Below are positions 33,335 to 42,516 of a stretch of DNA of 64,000 nt, piece by piece (within the stretch, counting starts at the first letter, position 1; each line of letters opens with the position of its first letter). Source of the DNA: Frondihabitans australicus (GTDB lineage: Bacteria; Actinomycetota; Actinomycetes; Actinomycetales; Microbacteriaceae); assembly GCF_003634555.1 (NCBI RefSeq), contig NZ_RBKS01000001.1, forward strand, positions 248,001 through 312,000, written 5' to 3'. The position numbers were made by a program, and so were the translations under genes. The notes beneath the pieces are model-generated. The model made no database searches. It had not been told where the DNA came from and saw nothing but the letters and a program-made list of their open reading frames with translations.

Positions 33335-33712
33335 CACGATCGGGGTGCGTCTGCGCTCCGCCTCCTTCGTCGGCTCCGCGCCGGACTCCCGCGTTGTGCT
33401 CGTGCCGCGAGCGGCTTCGCCGCCGCGGGCGGCCGGAGGCCGCGATCAGGTCAGTGCTCGTCTGGCGCCTCTCGGCGCGTGCCACTTCGCTGCGCTCATG
33501 GCGGGGGCGCGAGCGGCTCCGCCGCCGCGGCGGAATCCCCTCCTCCCGGTCATCGATGCGACCGACAAGCGGTGTGCCCGGGGAGGAAGTGGCCTTCCTT
33601 CATCCTCCCGGACGTCTCCTGCGCCTGACGTTTCCTCCCGAAGACCCGTCGCGCGGCCCGATCTCCTCCCGTGCCGCCGCGGCGCGAGACAGGGGTGTGC
33701 CAGGCTGGGGGA
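33335..33712. repeat. Gene-free stretch with short repeats before rbsK
   Basis: No convincing gene lies in these 378 bases. Two kinds of repeat are visible. A 20-base word (33409-33428) recurs at 33511-33530 with one mismatch. TCCTCCCG occurs four times, at 33541, 33603, 33633 and 33664; the last three are about 30 bases apart, close to three helical turns. Read on the minus strand the word is CGGGAGGA. The cluster ends 42 bases before the ribokinase start and could be a regulator site. No tRNA-associated integration scar is seen. Confidence 0.5.
33701..33706 (+). promoter_or_regulatory. Leaderless -10 box of rbsK
   Basis: CAGGCT sits 12 bases before the GTG at 33713, the spacing shared with five other genes of the window. 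It is a weak match to TAnnnT. Confidence 0.3.
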
Positions 33713-34639
33713 GTGGAACACTCGCGCATCGTCGTCGTCGGCTCGGCGAACCAGGACTACCTCGTGAGGGTCCCGCGCACCCCGCGACCCGGCGAGACGA
33801 CGCTCGCCACGGGCATGACCAAGCAGCCCGGCGGCAAGGGCGCCAACCAGGCCGTCGCGGCAGCGCGACTCGGGGGCGACGTGCATTTCGTCGGCGCGGT
33901 CGGGCGTGACGACGACGGCGCCGTGATCCTGCGCGGCCTCGCCACCGACGGCGTGTCGGTCGACGACGTGCAGATCGTCGACGCGCACCCCACCGGCCTC
34001 GCCCTCATCTCGGTCGACGCCGACGGAGAGAACAGCATCACCGTCGTCTCGGGCGCGAACGCCACGGTCACGGCCGAGCGCGCCTCGGGCGTCGTCAGCC
34101 GACTCGCCGGGCCCGGCGCGATCGTCGTCGTGCAGGCCGAGCTCCCGGCGCCCGTCATCGAGGCCACGGTGCACGCGGCCCAGGGTGCAGGAGCCCGCGT
34201 CATCGTCAACCTCGCCCCCTACCTCCCGCTCGCCCCCGCCGCCCTGGCACTCGCCGACCCGCTGGTCGTCAACGAGACCGAGGCCGGCCAGCTCCTCGGA
34301 TCCGACGTGTCCGATGTCGACGCGGCCCTGGCCGCGATGCCGCGCCTGCTCGAGCACGCCCGGTCGGCGGTCGTCACGCTCGGCGGCGCCGGTGCGGTCT
34401 GGGCGTCGCGCGAGGGCGACGGCGCGGGCGCAGGGGCCCACGTCCCGGCTCCGCAGGTGGCCGACGTGGTCGACACGACCGGCGCCGGCGACGCGTTCGT
34501 CGGCGCCGTGGCCTTCGCGCTCTCCCGCGGCGACGACCTCGGGAAGGCCGTCGCCCTCGGCGTCCGCGCCGGCAGCTTCGCGATCGGCGGCGTCGGTGCG
34601 CAGCGGTCGTACGCGCGGGCGGCCGACCTCGACGTGTGA
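33713..34639 (+). CDS. rbsK: Ribokinase
   Basis: This PfkB-family sugar kinase has 308 residues. It has the N-terminal signature VVVGSANQDYLVRVPRTPRP with GGKGANQAVAAARLG, and the C-terminal DTTGAGDAFVGA with the catalytic Asp and anion hole. It probably makes ribose-5-phosphate; no ribose transporter is adjacent, so another sugar or nucleoside ribose is possible. GTG 33713 places the first beta strand five residues in, as usual; GTG 33695 would add six residues. Confidence 0.9.
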   Translation: MEHSRIVVVGSANQDYLVRVPRTPRPGETTLATGMTKQPGGKGANQAVAAARLGGDVHFVGAVGRDDDGAVILRGLATDGVSVDDVQIVDAHPTGLALISVDADGENSITVVSGANATVTAERASGVVSRLAGPGAIVVVQAELPAPVIEATVHAAQGAGARVIVNLAPYLPLAPAALALADPLVVNETEAGQLLGSDVSDVDAALAAMPRLLEHARSAVVTLGGAGAVWASREGDGAGAGAHVPAPQVADVVDTTGAGDAFVGAVAFALSRGDDLGKAVALGVRAGSFAIGGVGAQRSYARAADLDV

Positions 34640-34774
34640 CCTCGCCGGGTGCGGGTGTCGGATCCTGCGCCGGATAGTCGTTCACGCCGCCTGCGCGAGA
34701 TAGGCCACTCGTTCTGGGGTCGCCGAGTTCTCCACAGATGCCGCTTCCGGCATGGAATCGAGCCGACCCTTTCG

Positions 34775-34780
34775 TAGGAT
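34775..34780 (+). promoter_or_regulatory. Leaderless -10 box of dacB
   Basis: TAGGAT starts 13 bases before the ATG at 34788. Transcription would begin at or one base before the start codon. Confidence 0.5.
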
Positions 34781-34787
34781 GGTCGCG

Positions 34788-36275
34788 ATGACTTCCGACG
34801 ACTCCTCCTCGGCCGGCGGCTTCGGCCGCGTCGGCGCGTGGGTGCGCACGCACAAGAGCACCTCGCTGATCCTCGCGGGCGCAGTGGCCGTCGTCCTCTT
34901 CGGCGGCGGGGCGCTCGCGGCGGGTGCGGCGACCGCTCCGTCCTCGTCGACCGCGGGCGGGCCCCAGGGTGCAGGAGGAGGCGGGGCGTCTTCCGCCCCC
35001 TCGCCGACCGCCAGCAAGACCCCGGCCGCCCCCGCCCGGCCCGTGCCGACGACCCTCCCCGGTGCGACGACCCTGCGCACCTGCTCGGTCGACAGCCAGG
35101 CCGCCGCCGCGGGGCTCGGCACCTTCCAGGGCACCGTCGTCAACTCGTCCACGGGCCAGACGCTCTTCGACCGCAACGGCTCGACCCCGGTGGCGACCGC
35201 GAGCGTCATGAAGACGCTGACGGCCTCGGTCGCCCTCGCGGTCCTTGGCCCCGACTACCGGTTCACCACCACGGTCAACGGCTCGGGCGCCGGCGGCACC
35301 ATCTCGCTGATCGGCGGCGGCGACGCGACATTGAGCGCGACGCCCGTCGGCTCCGAGAGCTACTACAAGGGCGCCCCGAAGCTCGCGACGCTCGCCGCCG
35401 ACGTCAAGGCCAAACTCGGCAGCAACGCGATCACCACGATCGACCTCGACTCGACGTACTGGAACAACGCCGACGCGTACGACTCCACCTGGCCCGTCAC
35501 CGAGCGCACCATCGGCTACCAGCCCGAGGTCGTCCCGCTCATGGTCGACGGCGACCGCGCCGACCCCACGCAGCAGACCAGCCCGCGCAGCACCGACCCG
35601 GTCATGCGCGCAGGCCAGGCCTTCCAGCAGGCCCTCGTGGCCGCGGGCGTGAACGGCGCCTCGACGGCGAAGCTCGTCCAGGCGAAGAACACCTCGCACA
35701 ACACCCTGGCGAAGGTGCAGTCGCAGCCGATCTCGACCCTCATCGGGCAGATGATCCCGAACAGCGACAACACGCTCGCCGAGATGATGGCACGCGTGTC
35801 GTCCAAGGTGTCGGGTGCCGACGGCTCGGCCGCGTCGCTCACCGACGTCTACAAGAAGGTGCTCAACAAGACCTACGGTCTCGACACGTCGAAGCTCACG
35901 ATCATCGACGGCTCCGGCGAGAGCTACAAAGACGGCGTGCCGTCCTCCTTCGAGGCGGCGCTGATGACCCTGGTGCTCGGGCGCAACGCCAACCTCGGCA
36001 TCCTGTACGACGCCCTGCCCATCTCGGGTCAGACGGGCACGCTCGCCACCCGCTTCACCGGTGCCAACGCGATCGCGCGCGGACAGGTCCACGCCAAGAC
36101 CGGGTCGATCGCCACCGCCTACACGCTCGCGGGTGTCATCGACGCCAAGGACGGCACGAAGCTCACCTTCGCCTTCTTCGCCGAGGGCAACCTCAACGCC
36201 GCCACGTCGATGCAGGCGCTCGACACGCTGACGACGGCGGTCTACTCGTGCGGGGCGAACCTCTCCAACAACTGA
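34788..36275 (+). CDS. dacB: D-alanyl-D-alanine carboxypeptidase (PBP4 type)
   Basis: This peptidoglycan-trimming enzyme of the DacB/PBP4 class has 495 residues. A membrane anchor (about 27-50) is followed by a Pro/Ala/Ser linker and the S13 peptidase domain. Ser139-x-x-Lys142 (ASVMKT), the SDN motif (IPNSDNTLAEMM) and HAKTGSI are intact. The large insert between the first two motifs is typical of the family. ATG 34788 is preferred over 34752 because of the -10 box and because the 12 extra residues are not membrane-like. It acts outside the membrane. Confidence 0.94.
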   Translation: MTSDDSSSAGGFGRVGAWVRTHKSTSLILAGAVAVVLFGGGALAAGAATAPSSSTAGGPQGAGGGGASSAPSPTASKTPAAPARPVPTTLPGATTLRTCSVDSQAAAAGLGTFQGTVVNSSTGQTLFDRNGSTPVATASVMKTLTASVALAVLGPDYRFTTTVNGSGAGGTISLIGGGDATLSATPVGSESYYKGAPKLATLAADVKAKLGSNAITTIDLDSTYWNNADAYDSTWPVTERTIGYQPEVVPLMVDGDRADPTQQTSPRSTDPVMRAGQAFQQALVAAGVNGASTAKLVQAKNTSHNTLAKVQSQPISTLIGQMIPNSDNTLAEMMARVSSKVSGADGSAASLTDVYKKVLNKTYGLDTSKLTIIDGSGESYKDGVPSSFEAALMTLVLGRNANLGILYDALPISGQTGTLATRFTGANAIARGQVHAKTGSIATAYTLAGVIDAKDGTKLTFAFFAEGNLNAATSMQALDTLTTAVYSCGANLSNN

Positions 36276-36335
36276 GCCGCCTGCGGGTGGTGCGGTGTCG
36301 CCGGCCCGCGCTTCGCTCCTCCGGCCCGGCGCTGG

Positions 36336-36341
36336 CAGAAT
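36336..36341 (+). promoter_or_regulatory. Leaderless -10 box of pncA
   Basis: CAGAAT lies 12 bases before the ATG at 36348, again the leaderless spacing. Confidence 0.4.
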
Positions 36342-36347
36342 CGGATC

Positions 36348-36938
36348 ATGACTCGCGCGCTTCTCATCGTCGACGTCCAGAACGACTTCACCGAGGGGGG
36401 CGCGCTCGGCGTCGAGGGCGGTGCGAAGGTCGCCGCCGGCATCACATCGCTGCTCCAGGCGAATCCCGGTCGCTACGACCTCGTGATGGCGTCGCGCGAC
36501 TGGCATCACGGCGACGACGACAACGGCGGGCACTTCGCGGGCGCCTCGGCTCCTGATTTCATCAGCACCTGGCCCGTGCACTGCGTCGCGGGCACTCCGG
36601 GCGCCGAGTACCACCCTGGCCTCGCCGCCGATGCGATCGACGTGCACGTGCGGAAGGGGCAGGGCCGGCCCGCCTACTCGCTCTTCGAGGGCACGACCGA
36701 CGACGGCGCCGCACCGTCCGAGGCGCTCGCCGCCGCGGGCGTGGACACGGTCGACGTGGTCGGAATCGCGACCGACCATTGCGTGCGGGCTACGGCCCTC
36801 GACGCGCGGCGAGCCGGCTTGGGCGTCAGGATCCTGAGCGACCTCGTGGCCGGCGTCGCCCCTGGGCCCAGCGCCGCCGCTCTCGACGAGCTCCGCGCCG
36901 CGGGTGCCGTCGTCGAGTCGAGCACCAGCGGGTCCTAG
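36348..36938 (+). CDS. pncA: Nicotinamidase
   Basis: The enzyme deamidates nicotinamide to nicotinate in NAD salvage. The 196-residue isochorismatase-fold protein has the catalytic triad Asp (VDVQNDF), Lys (VRKGQG) and Cys (TDHCVRATA). The metal site is the Asp-x-His pattern in SRDWHHGDDD and the following GGHF. It converges on the ABC exporter gene across the repeat at 36977-37085. Confidence 0.94.
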   Translation: MTRALLIVDVQNDFTEGGALGVEGGAKVAAGITSLLQANPGRYDLVMASRDWHHGDDDNGGHFAGASAPDFISTWPVHCVAGTPGAEYHPGLAADAIDVHVRKGQGRPAYSLFEGTTDDGAAPSEALAAAGVDTVDVVGIATDHCVRATALDARRAGLGVRILSDLVAGVAPGPSAAALDELRAAGAVVESSTSGS

Positions 36939-36976
36939 CGCGAGCCCTCATGTGCCTGGCCCGCGTGGCGCACAGG

Positions 36977-37085
36977 GATGCGGCGCCTTTCACGCGTGAT
37001 CACGCGTCGCGTCGCGCCGCAGTGCGTGAAACGCGCCGCATCGGGGCGCGACAGGTGGCGCCGCAGTGCGTGAAACCGCCGCATC
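36977..37085. repeat. Intergenic inverted and direct repeat cluster (REP-like)
   Basis: GATGCGGCGCCTTTCACGC (36977-36995) is the inverse of 37023-37041 with one mismatch, giving a 19-pair stem. Its loop contains a perfect 16-base palindrome, ACGCGTGATCACGCGT (36992-37007). GCGCCGCAGTGCGTGAAA occurs at 37014-37031 and again at 37058-37075, each followed by CGCCGCATC. The element lies between the convergent pncA and ABC transporter genes and could terminate both. Confidence 0.75.
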
Positions 37086-37099
37086 CCCGCACCGCCTGG

Positions 37100-39061
37100 C
37101 TACACGAGCAGCTGGTGCTTCGCGAGGTCGCGGTACAGGGGCGTCGTCTTCACGAGTTCGGAGTGCGTGCCCACGCCGACCACCTGCCCGTGCTCGAGCA
37201 CGACGATCTGGTCGGAGTCGACGACGGTCGAGAGCCGGTGGGCGATCACGATGAGCGTGCGGTTCTCGGCCACGGCGTCGATGGCTTCGCGCAGCCGCTG
37301 CTCGTTGATGCCGTCGAGCGACGACGTGGACTCGTCGAGCAGCAGGATCGGCGGAGCCGCGAGCAGCGTGCGTGCGATCGCCAGCCTCTGCTTCTCGCCG
37401 CCCGAGAGCAGCACGCCGTCTTCGCCGACCTGGGTGTCGAGTCCGTGCGAGCCGCGTTCGAGGACGCTGGTGAGGTTCACGGCCTCGAGGACGCGACGGC
37501 AGTCGTCGTCGGTGGCATCGGGCCGCGAGAGCACGAGGTTGTCGCGGATCGTGCCGGCCAGCACAGGGGCGTCCTGCTCGACGTAGCCGATGCGGGCGCG
37601 GAGGTCGTCGCGGTCGAGCGATCGCACGTCGACGCCGTCGATCGACACGCCGCCGGAGTCGACGTCGTAGAACCGCTCGATGAGGGCGAGGATCGTCGAC
37701 TTCCCGGCGCCCGACGGCCCGACGAGGGCCGTCCGCTGGCCGCGGCGAGCGGAGAAGCTCACGCCCCGCAGCACGGTGAGGTCGATGTCGTCCCGTCGCG
37801 CAGCCGCCTCCGGGTCGAGCGGGGGGAGGAGGCCGTCGTCGGCCGGCGGTGCCGCGGGGTAGGCGAACTGCACCGAGTCGAAGCGGACTGCGGCATCGGT
37901 ATCGTCGTCGCCCTGCGAGTCGAGGCCGGAGCGCGAGACCGGGAGGTCGGCCGCGATGGCGGAGTCGCCCTCCTTCTCGCTGGGCAGCTCGATGATCTCC
38001 TGGATCCGGCCCAGGGCACCGAGAGCCGAGTTGACGCTCGTGACGGCGCCGAACGCGTTGCCGAGCGGCATGATCATGAGGAACAGGAACAGGATGAACG
38101 ACACGAGCTGCGCGATCGTGTCGGCGCCGCTAGCCACGCGGAAGCCGCCCACGCCGAGGACCACGAGGAACGACACCTGCATGGCGACGCTGGCGATGGG
38201 CACGACGACCGCCGACGCGCTGGCGACCTCGAGCCCGCGGTCGTAGGCGCCCTCCGAGTCGACGTCGATGGCCCGGATCTCCCGCTCGGTCGCGCCCGAG
38301 GCGCGCACGGTGCGGATGGACGAGATCGCCCGCTCGACGGCGGCGGTGAGGTCGCCAACCTTGCGCTGCGCACGTTGGGAGGCCACCCTGATCCGGCGCG
38401 AGAGCGACACCACGACGACGACCGAGGCGGCCACCACGATCACGGTGAGACCGAGCAGCACGGGATCGATGATCGCCATGCCGACGATGGCGCCGGCGAA
38501 GGTGAAGACGCCGCCGATCGCGTCGACCAGACCCTGCGTGAGGACGGCGCGGAGAAGCGTCGTGTCGGAGCCGACGCGCGAGACGAGGTCGCCCGTGCGC
38601 CGGGCGTCGAACTCGCTGATCGGCAGGTGCAGCATTCGCGCGACGAGACGCCGCCGGCTCGACAGCACGACGGCCTCGCCGGTGCGCTGCAGCAGGTAGT
38701 GCTGCACGCCCGAGAGCACGCCGGAGATCACGACGAGCGCCACGAGGGCGACGACGAGCATGCCGAGGGGCTTGCTGTTCTGCACCAGCGAGATCACACG
38801 GCTGACCAGCAGAGGCTGCAGGAGCGACGCGGCCGAGCCCGCCAGGCTGAGCACGATGACGACGACCATCGTCTTCCTGTGCTCGAGCAGGTACGGCAGC
38901 AGCTGCGAGAACCGGGCCCGCGGCCCCTCGGGGATCGGCCTGCCGTTCTTGTCGAGACGGACTGGGCGGGGTCGTCGCCCGCGCCCCCGGCCGCGCGCGG
39001 GCGACGTCGAGGACGTGGCGGGGGAGGACGGCGCAGGACGCGCGGGGGTTTCGGTGCTCAT
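37100..39061 (-). CDS. ABC exporter, fused permease and ATPase
   Basis: This half-transporter of 653 residues is likely to work as a homodimer. A basic Pro/Arg-rich N-terminus (about 1-50) is followed by six membrane helices (about 65-345) and a nucleotide-binding domain with Walker A GPSGAGKST, signature LSGGEKQR, Walker B ILLLDESTSSLD and IAHRLST. Between the two halves is an unusual acidic and Pro-rich insert of about 60 residues split around the first beta strand. The substrate is unknown; MsbA/LmrA-like multidrug or lipid export is the usual role. The stop is 161 bases from pncA. Confidence 0.92.
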   Translation of the reverse strand: MSTETPARPAPSSPATSSTSPARGRGRGRRPRPVRLDKNGRPIPEGPRARFSQLLPYLLEHRKTMVVVIVLSLAGSAASLLQPLLVSRVISLVQNSKPLGMLVVALVALVVISGVLSGVQHYLLQRTGEAVVLSSRRRLVARMLHLPISEFDARRTGDLVSRVGSDTTLLRAVLTQGLVDAIGGVFTFAGAIVGMAIIDPVLLGLTVIVVAASVVVVVSLSRRIRVASQRAQRKVGDLTAAVERAISSIRTVRASGATEREIRAIDVDSEGAYDRGLEVASASAVVVPIASVAMQVSFLVVLGVGGFRVASGADTIAQLVSFILFLFLMIMPLGNAFGAVTSVNSALGALGRIQEIIELPSEKEGDSAIAADLPVSRSGLDSQGDDDTDAAVRFDSVQFAYPAAPPADDGLLPPLDPEAAARRDDIDLTVLRGVSFSARRGQRTALVGPSGAGKSTILALIERFYDVDSGGVSIDGVDVRSLDRDDLRARIGYVEQDAPVLAGTIRDNLVLSRPDATDDDCRRVLEAVNLTSVLERGSHGLDTQVGEDGVLLSGGEKQRLAIARTLLAAPPILLLDESTSSLDGINEQRLREAIDAVAENRTLIVIAHRLSTVVDSDQIVVLEHGQVVGVGTHSELVKTTPLYRDLAKHQLLV

Positions 39062-39187
39062 GACGCCTTTCAGCGGGGATGCTCCGATTTTACGCGCGCA
39101 CGGGAGAGCCCCCGACCGCGTGTGGAGAACGGCGGACGGGGGCTCGAAGGCGCCGTGACGTGCGAGCGGCAGGCGAGGAAGCGGCTC

Positions 39188-40582
39188 CTACGAGAGGTTC
39201 GCGGAGTAGTCGACGTCGCGCGTCTCGCGGCTGAGGAAGAGCGCGACCAGCGTGATGAGCGCCATCGCCGAGAGGTAGACGCCGACGAGCACGGTCGAGC
39301 CGTGCGCGGCGCCCCAGAGCGCCACGGCGATGAACGGCGCCACGGCCGCGCCCAGGATGCTCGACACGTTGTAGCTGATCGCCGAGCCGGTGTAGCGGAC
39401 GTTCGCCGGGAAGAGCTCCGGCAGGATCGCTCCCATCGGCCCGAAGGTGAGCCCCATGAGGATGAAGCCCAGGATCAGGAGGCCCTGCGCGCCGGCGAAG
39501 CCCGCCGAGAAGAGCGGGACGAACAGGAACCCGAAGACCAGGATCCCGGCGGTCACGGCCATGAGCATCTTCCGGCGCCCGAAGCGTTCCGCGAGGGGGC
39601 CGGAGACGAGCGTGAAGATGCCGAAGAACGCGACGCCCACGATGAGCATCAGCAGGAACTGCGTGCGGGTGTAGCCGAGGCCGGGCACGAACGCGGCGGC
39701 CGAGAACGGCTTGCCCGCGGCCTTCGCCGCTGTCGCCGCGGTCGACGCCGTGGTGCCGTAGGTCAGCGTGAACGTGGTCATCAGGTAGAACAGCGTGTAC
39801 GTCGCAAGCATGATGAACGTGCCGAGGATCACCTGGCGCCACGAAGTGCGGAACACGCGTCCGAGCGGCAGCTTCGAGACCTGCCCGGCCTCCTTCACGG
39901 CGGTGAAGGCCGGCGTCTCGATGAGGCGGAACCGCGCGTACAGGCCGATGATCACAAGGATCGCGCTGCCGAGGAACGGGATGCGCCAGCCCCACGACGC
40001 GAACGCGGCCGCCGACATGGTGAGGTTCAGGATGAGGAAGAGCCCGTTGGCGATCATGAACCCGATCGGCGCGCCCAGCTGCGGGAAGGTTCCGTAGATG
40101 GCGCGCTTGTTCGCGGGGGCGTTCTCGGTCGCGAGCAGTGCGGCGCCCGACCACTCGCCGCCGAGGCCGAAGCCCTGGGCGAAGCGCAGGATCACGAGGA
40201 TCGTCGGCGCGGTGACGTGCCATCCGGGCACCGTCGCGGCAGGCAGGCAGCCGATGAGGAACGTGCCGATGCCCATGGTGAGGAGGGACGCGATGAGGGT
40301 GTTCTTGCGGCCGATGCGGTCGCCGAAGTGGCCGAACACGATCGAGCCGACCGGGCGCGCGATGAACGCGACGCCGAAGACGGCGAACGACGACAGGAGG
40401 GCGACGGTCGGGTCGGCGTTGGCGAAGAAGAGCGTCGGGAAGACGAGGACGGCGGCGGTCGCGTACGCGTAGAAGTCGTAGAACTCGATCGAGGTGCCGA
40501 TGAGGCTCGCGACGATCACGCGGGCTCTCGAGTTCACGGCGGGTGAGGTCGACGGCGGGGCCGTCGTGGTGCTGGTGGACAT
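39188..40582 (-). CDS. MFS transporter of the metabolite:H+ symporter (MHS) family
   Basis: The 464-residue transporter has twelve predicted helices. The MHS signature features are present: SLIGTSIEFYDFYAYATAAV in helix 1, RPVGSIVFGHFGDRIGRKNT in the loop between helices 2 and 3, and RFAQGFGLGGEWSGAALL in helix 4. Relatives import shikimate, alpha-ketoglutarate, proline/betaine or citrate; the substrate cannot be fixed from sequence. ATG 40582 has GGAG eight bases upstream. The 43-residue upstream extension is Pro/Arg-rich and rejected. A 252-base gap to ribA contains nothing I recognise. Confidence 0.92.
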   Translation of the reverse strand: MSTSTTTAPPSTSPAVNSRARVIVASLIGTSIEFYDFYAYATAAVLVFPTLFFANADPTVALLSSFAVFGVAFIARPVGSIVFGHFGDRIGRKNTLIASLLTMGIGTFLIGCLPAATVPGWHVTAPTILVILRFAQGFGLGGEWSGAALLATENAPANKRAIYGTFPQLGAPIGFMIANGLFLILNLTMSAAAFASWGWRIPFLGSAILVIIGLYARFRLIETPAFTAVKEAGQVSKLPLGRVFRTSWRQVILGTFIMLATYTLFYLMTTFTLTYGTTASTAATAAKAAGKPFSAAAFVPGLGYTRTQFLLMLIVGVAFFGIFTLVSGPLAERFGRRKMLMAVTAGILVFGFLFVPLFSAGFAGAQGLLILGFILMGLTFGPMGAILPELFPANVRYTGSAISYNVSSILGAAVAPFIAVALWGAAHGSTVLVGVYLSAMALITLVALFLSRETRDVDYSANLS

Positions 40583-40834
40583 GGGAGGCACTCCGAGAAC
40601 GGGTGCGCCGGGGATCGCCGAAGGCGATGGGCGCGCGGCGCGGGGTCGGGGCGGACACGACCGGGGAGGCGGCGCAGGATGACGCGGAGGACTCCCGTGC
40701 GTCATCGCCACCGGGAAGGTGATCAGCCGCTTGTGACGGCCAGGGCGTCCATGTTACAGCAGGATGACGCCCGCCCCAACACGTGTCGCCGAGCCGACAC
40801 CGACGACCCGAACGTGCGAGCGCAGGGTGGAGCG

Positions 40835-41473
40835 CTACGCGACCGGGTCGAACCCCGTGTCGAGCTGCCCGGGCAGGCGGTGGCCCATGCGGTCGCGCTT
40901 CGTGTCGAGGTACGACTCGTTGAACGCGCCGACGCCGACCACCAGCGGCACCATCTCGGTCACCTCGATGTCGTGCGCGGTCAGCTGGTCCTTCTTGTCG
41001 GGGTTGTTGCTCAGCAGCCGGATCGACGAGAGCCCGAGGTCGCGGAGGATCTCGGCCGCGGCGATGTACTCGCGGGCGTCGGCGGGGAGCCCCAGGGCGA
41101 GGTTCGCGTCGAGCGTGTCGAGGCCGTCCTCCTGCAGCCGGTAGGCGCGCAGCTTGTTGATGAGCCCGATGCCGCGGCCCTCGTGACCGCGGAGGTAGAT
41201 GACGACGCCGCCGTGGTTGTGGATCGTGTCGAGGGCCGCGTCGAGCTGCGGGCCGCACTCGCACTTGAGCGAGCCGAACGCCTCGCCGGTCAGGCACTCG
41301 GAGTGCACGCGCACGAGCGCGCCGTCGACGGGCTCGCCCGAGACGATGGCGACGTGGTCGGCACCGGTGTCGAGGTCGCGGTAGGCGCGCATGGTGAACG
41401 TGCCGTGCGTCGTCGGCACGGTGGTCTCGACCTCGAAGGAGACGTGCGGTCGCACGGCGGGGGTGTCGGTCAT
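40835..41473 (-). CDS. ribA: GTP cyclohydrolase II
   Basis: This enzyme performs the first step of riboflavin synthesis from GTP. The 212 residues include the three zinc Cys in SECLTGEAFGSLKCECG, the catalytic RGHEGRGIGL and the VGVGAFNESYL end. It is a stand-alone RibA without a fused RibB domain. The start overlaps the ribD stop (ATGA). ribE, ribB and ribH are not in the window. Confidence 0.95.
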   Translation of the reverse strand: MTDTPAVRPHVSFEVETTVPTTHGTFTMRAYRDLDTGADHVAIVSGEPVDGALVRVHSECLTGEAFGSLKCECGPQLDAALDTIHNHGGVVIYLRGHEGRGIGLINKLRAYRLQEDGLDTLDANLALGLPADAREYIAAAEILRDLGLSSIRLLSNNPDKKDQLTAHDIEVTEMVPLVVGVGAFNESYLDTKRDRMGHRLPGQLDTGFDPVA

Positions 41474-42516
41474 GAGGGGCTCTCACTCTGATTGCGGGCG
41501 ACGATCGCGAGGTCGCCGCCGAGGGACGTGACGCTGGTGACTCGGAGCCGCACAGCGTCGTCGATCGTGTCTACACCGAGGTCGCCGAGAGCGAGCCGTG
41601 GGCCTCCGAGCAGGGCGGGGGCGAGGTAGACGAGGTAGTCGTCGACGAGGCCGCGGCGCACGAACTCGCTGGCGACCGTGGGGCCGCCCTCGACGAAGAC
41701 GCTGCGGATGTCGCGCGAGTAGAGGTCGGACAGCACCGCGTCCAGGTCGCGGGTGCGGCTGACGATCGCAGGATGCGGGTGGCGCAGAACGCGGGCACCC
41801 TCCGGGATCCCGCGCGAACCCACCACCACGGGCACGGGCTGGTCGGCGAGGAGCTCGCCGCCGTCGCCGCGTGCTGTCAGAGACGGGTCGTCGGCGAGCA
41901 CCGTGCCGGTGCCCACGAGGATGGCGTCGTGGGCCGCGCGCTGCTCGTGCACGTGCGCTCGTGCGGCTGCTCCGGTGATCCACTGGCTCGTGCCGTCGGC
42001 GGCAGCGGCCCGGCCGTCGAGCGTGGAGGCCCACTTGACCGTCACGAACGGGCGGCCGAGGCGGACGGCGGTGAGCCAGCGTCGCATCCACTCCTCGACC
42101 TCGTCGGCGAGCACGCCGCCCTCGACGGGGATCCCGGCCTCGCGCAGCCGTGCAGCGCCGCCGCCGGAGTGCTCACCCGGGTCGGCGACGGAATAGACGA
42201 CGCGACCGATGCCGGCCGCGATGAGCGCCTCGCTGCAGGGGCCGGTGCGGCCCCAGTGGTTGCACGGCTCGAGCGTGACGACCGCGGTGAGCCCGGCGGC
42301 CTGCCCGGGGGCGAGCTTCGAGAGGGCGTCCACCTCGGCGTGGGCGGTGCCTGCGCCACGGTGCCAGCCCTCGGCCACGACCGCGCCGTCCGCGTCGAGC
42401 AGCACGCACCCGACTCGCGCGTGGGTGCCGCGCTCGGGCCCGTTCGCCGCCAGCGCGAGCGCGCGCCGCATGGCGTGACGCAGCTCTTCGTGCGCGGGGG
42501 CTGCTGTGGTGCTCAC
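41470..42516 (-). CDS. ribD: Bifunctional riboflavin deaminase/reductase
   Basis: The 348-residue enzyme deaminates and then reduces the pyrimidine intermediate of riboflavin synthesis. The N-terminal deaminase has zinc motifs HAEVDAL and PCNHWGRTGPC, and the C-terminal reductase has TVKWASTLDGRAAA and VEGGPTVASEFV. The GTG start has GAGG upstream. I looked for an FMN riboswitch in the 142-base gap before it and see none, so regulation by FMN would have to act elsewhere. Confidence 0.95.
   Translation of the reverse strand: MSTTAAPAHEELRHAMRRALALAANGPERGTHARVGCVLLDADGAVVAEGWHRGAGTAHAEVDALSKLAPGQAAGLTAVVTLEPCNHWGRTGPCSEALIAAGIGRVVYSVADPGEHSGGGAARLREAGIPVEGGVLADEVEEWMRRWLTAVRLGRPFVTVKWASTLDGRAAAADGTSQWITGAAARAHVHEQRAAHDAILVGTGTVLADDPSLTARGDGGELLADQPVPVVVGSRGIPEGARVLRHPHPAIVSRTRDLDAVLSDLYSRDIRSVFVEGGPTVASEFVRRGLVDDYLVYLAPALLGGPRLALGDLGVDTIDDAVRLRVTSVTSLGGDLAIVARNQSESPS

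Noticed and set aside
33262-33712. Integration site at tRNA-Thr
   Set aside because: There is no integrase gene, no second copy of the tRNA 3' end and no change in neighbouring gene type.
33345-33909. Two overlapping frames of 140 and 171 residues after tRNA-Thr
   Set aside because: They are low-complexity Arg/Pro-rich translations that cross the repeat cluster and run into rbsK out of frame.
36779-40546. 1255-residue open frame on the plus strand
   Set aside because: It is antisense to the ABC exporter and MHS transporter genes, with a repetitive Arg/Glu/His composition and no domain.
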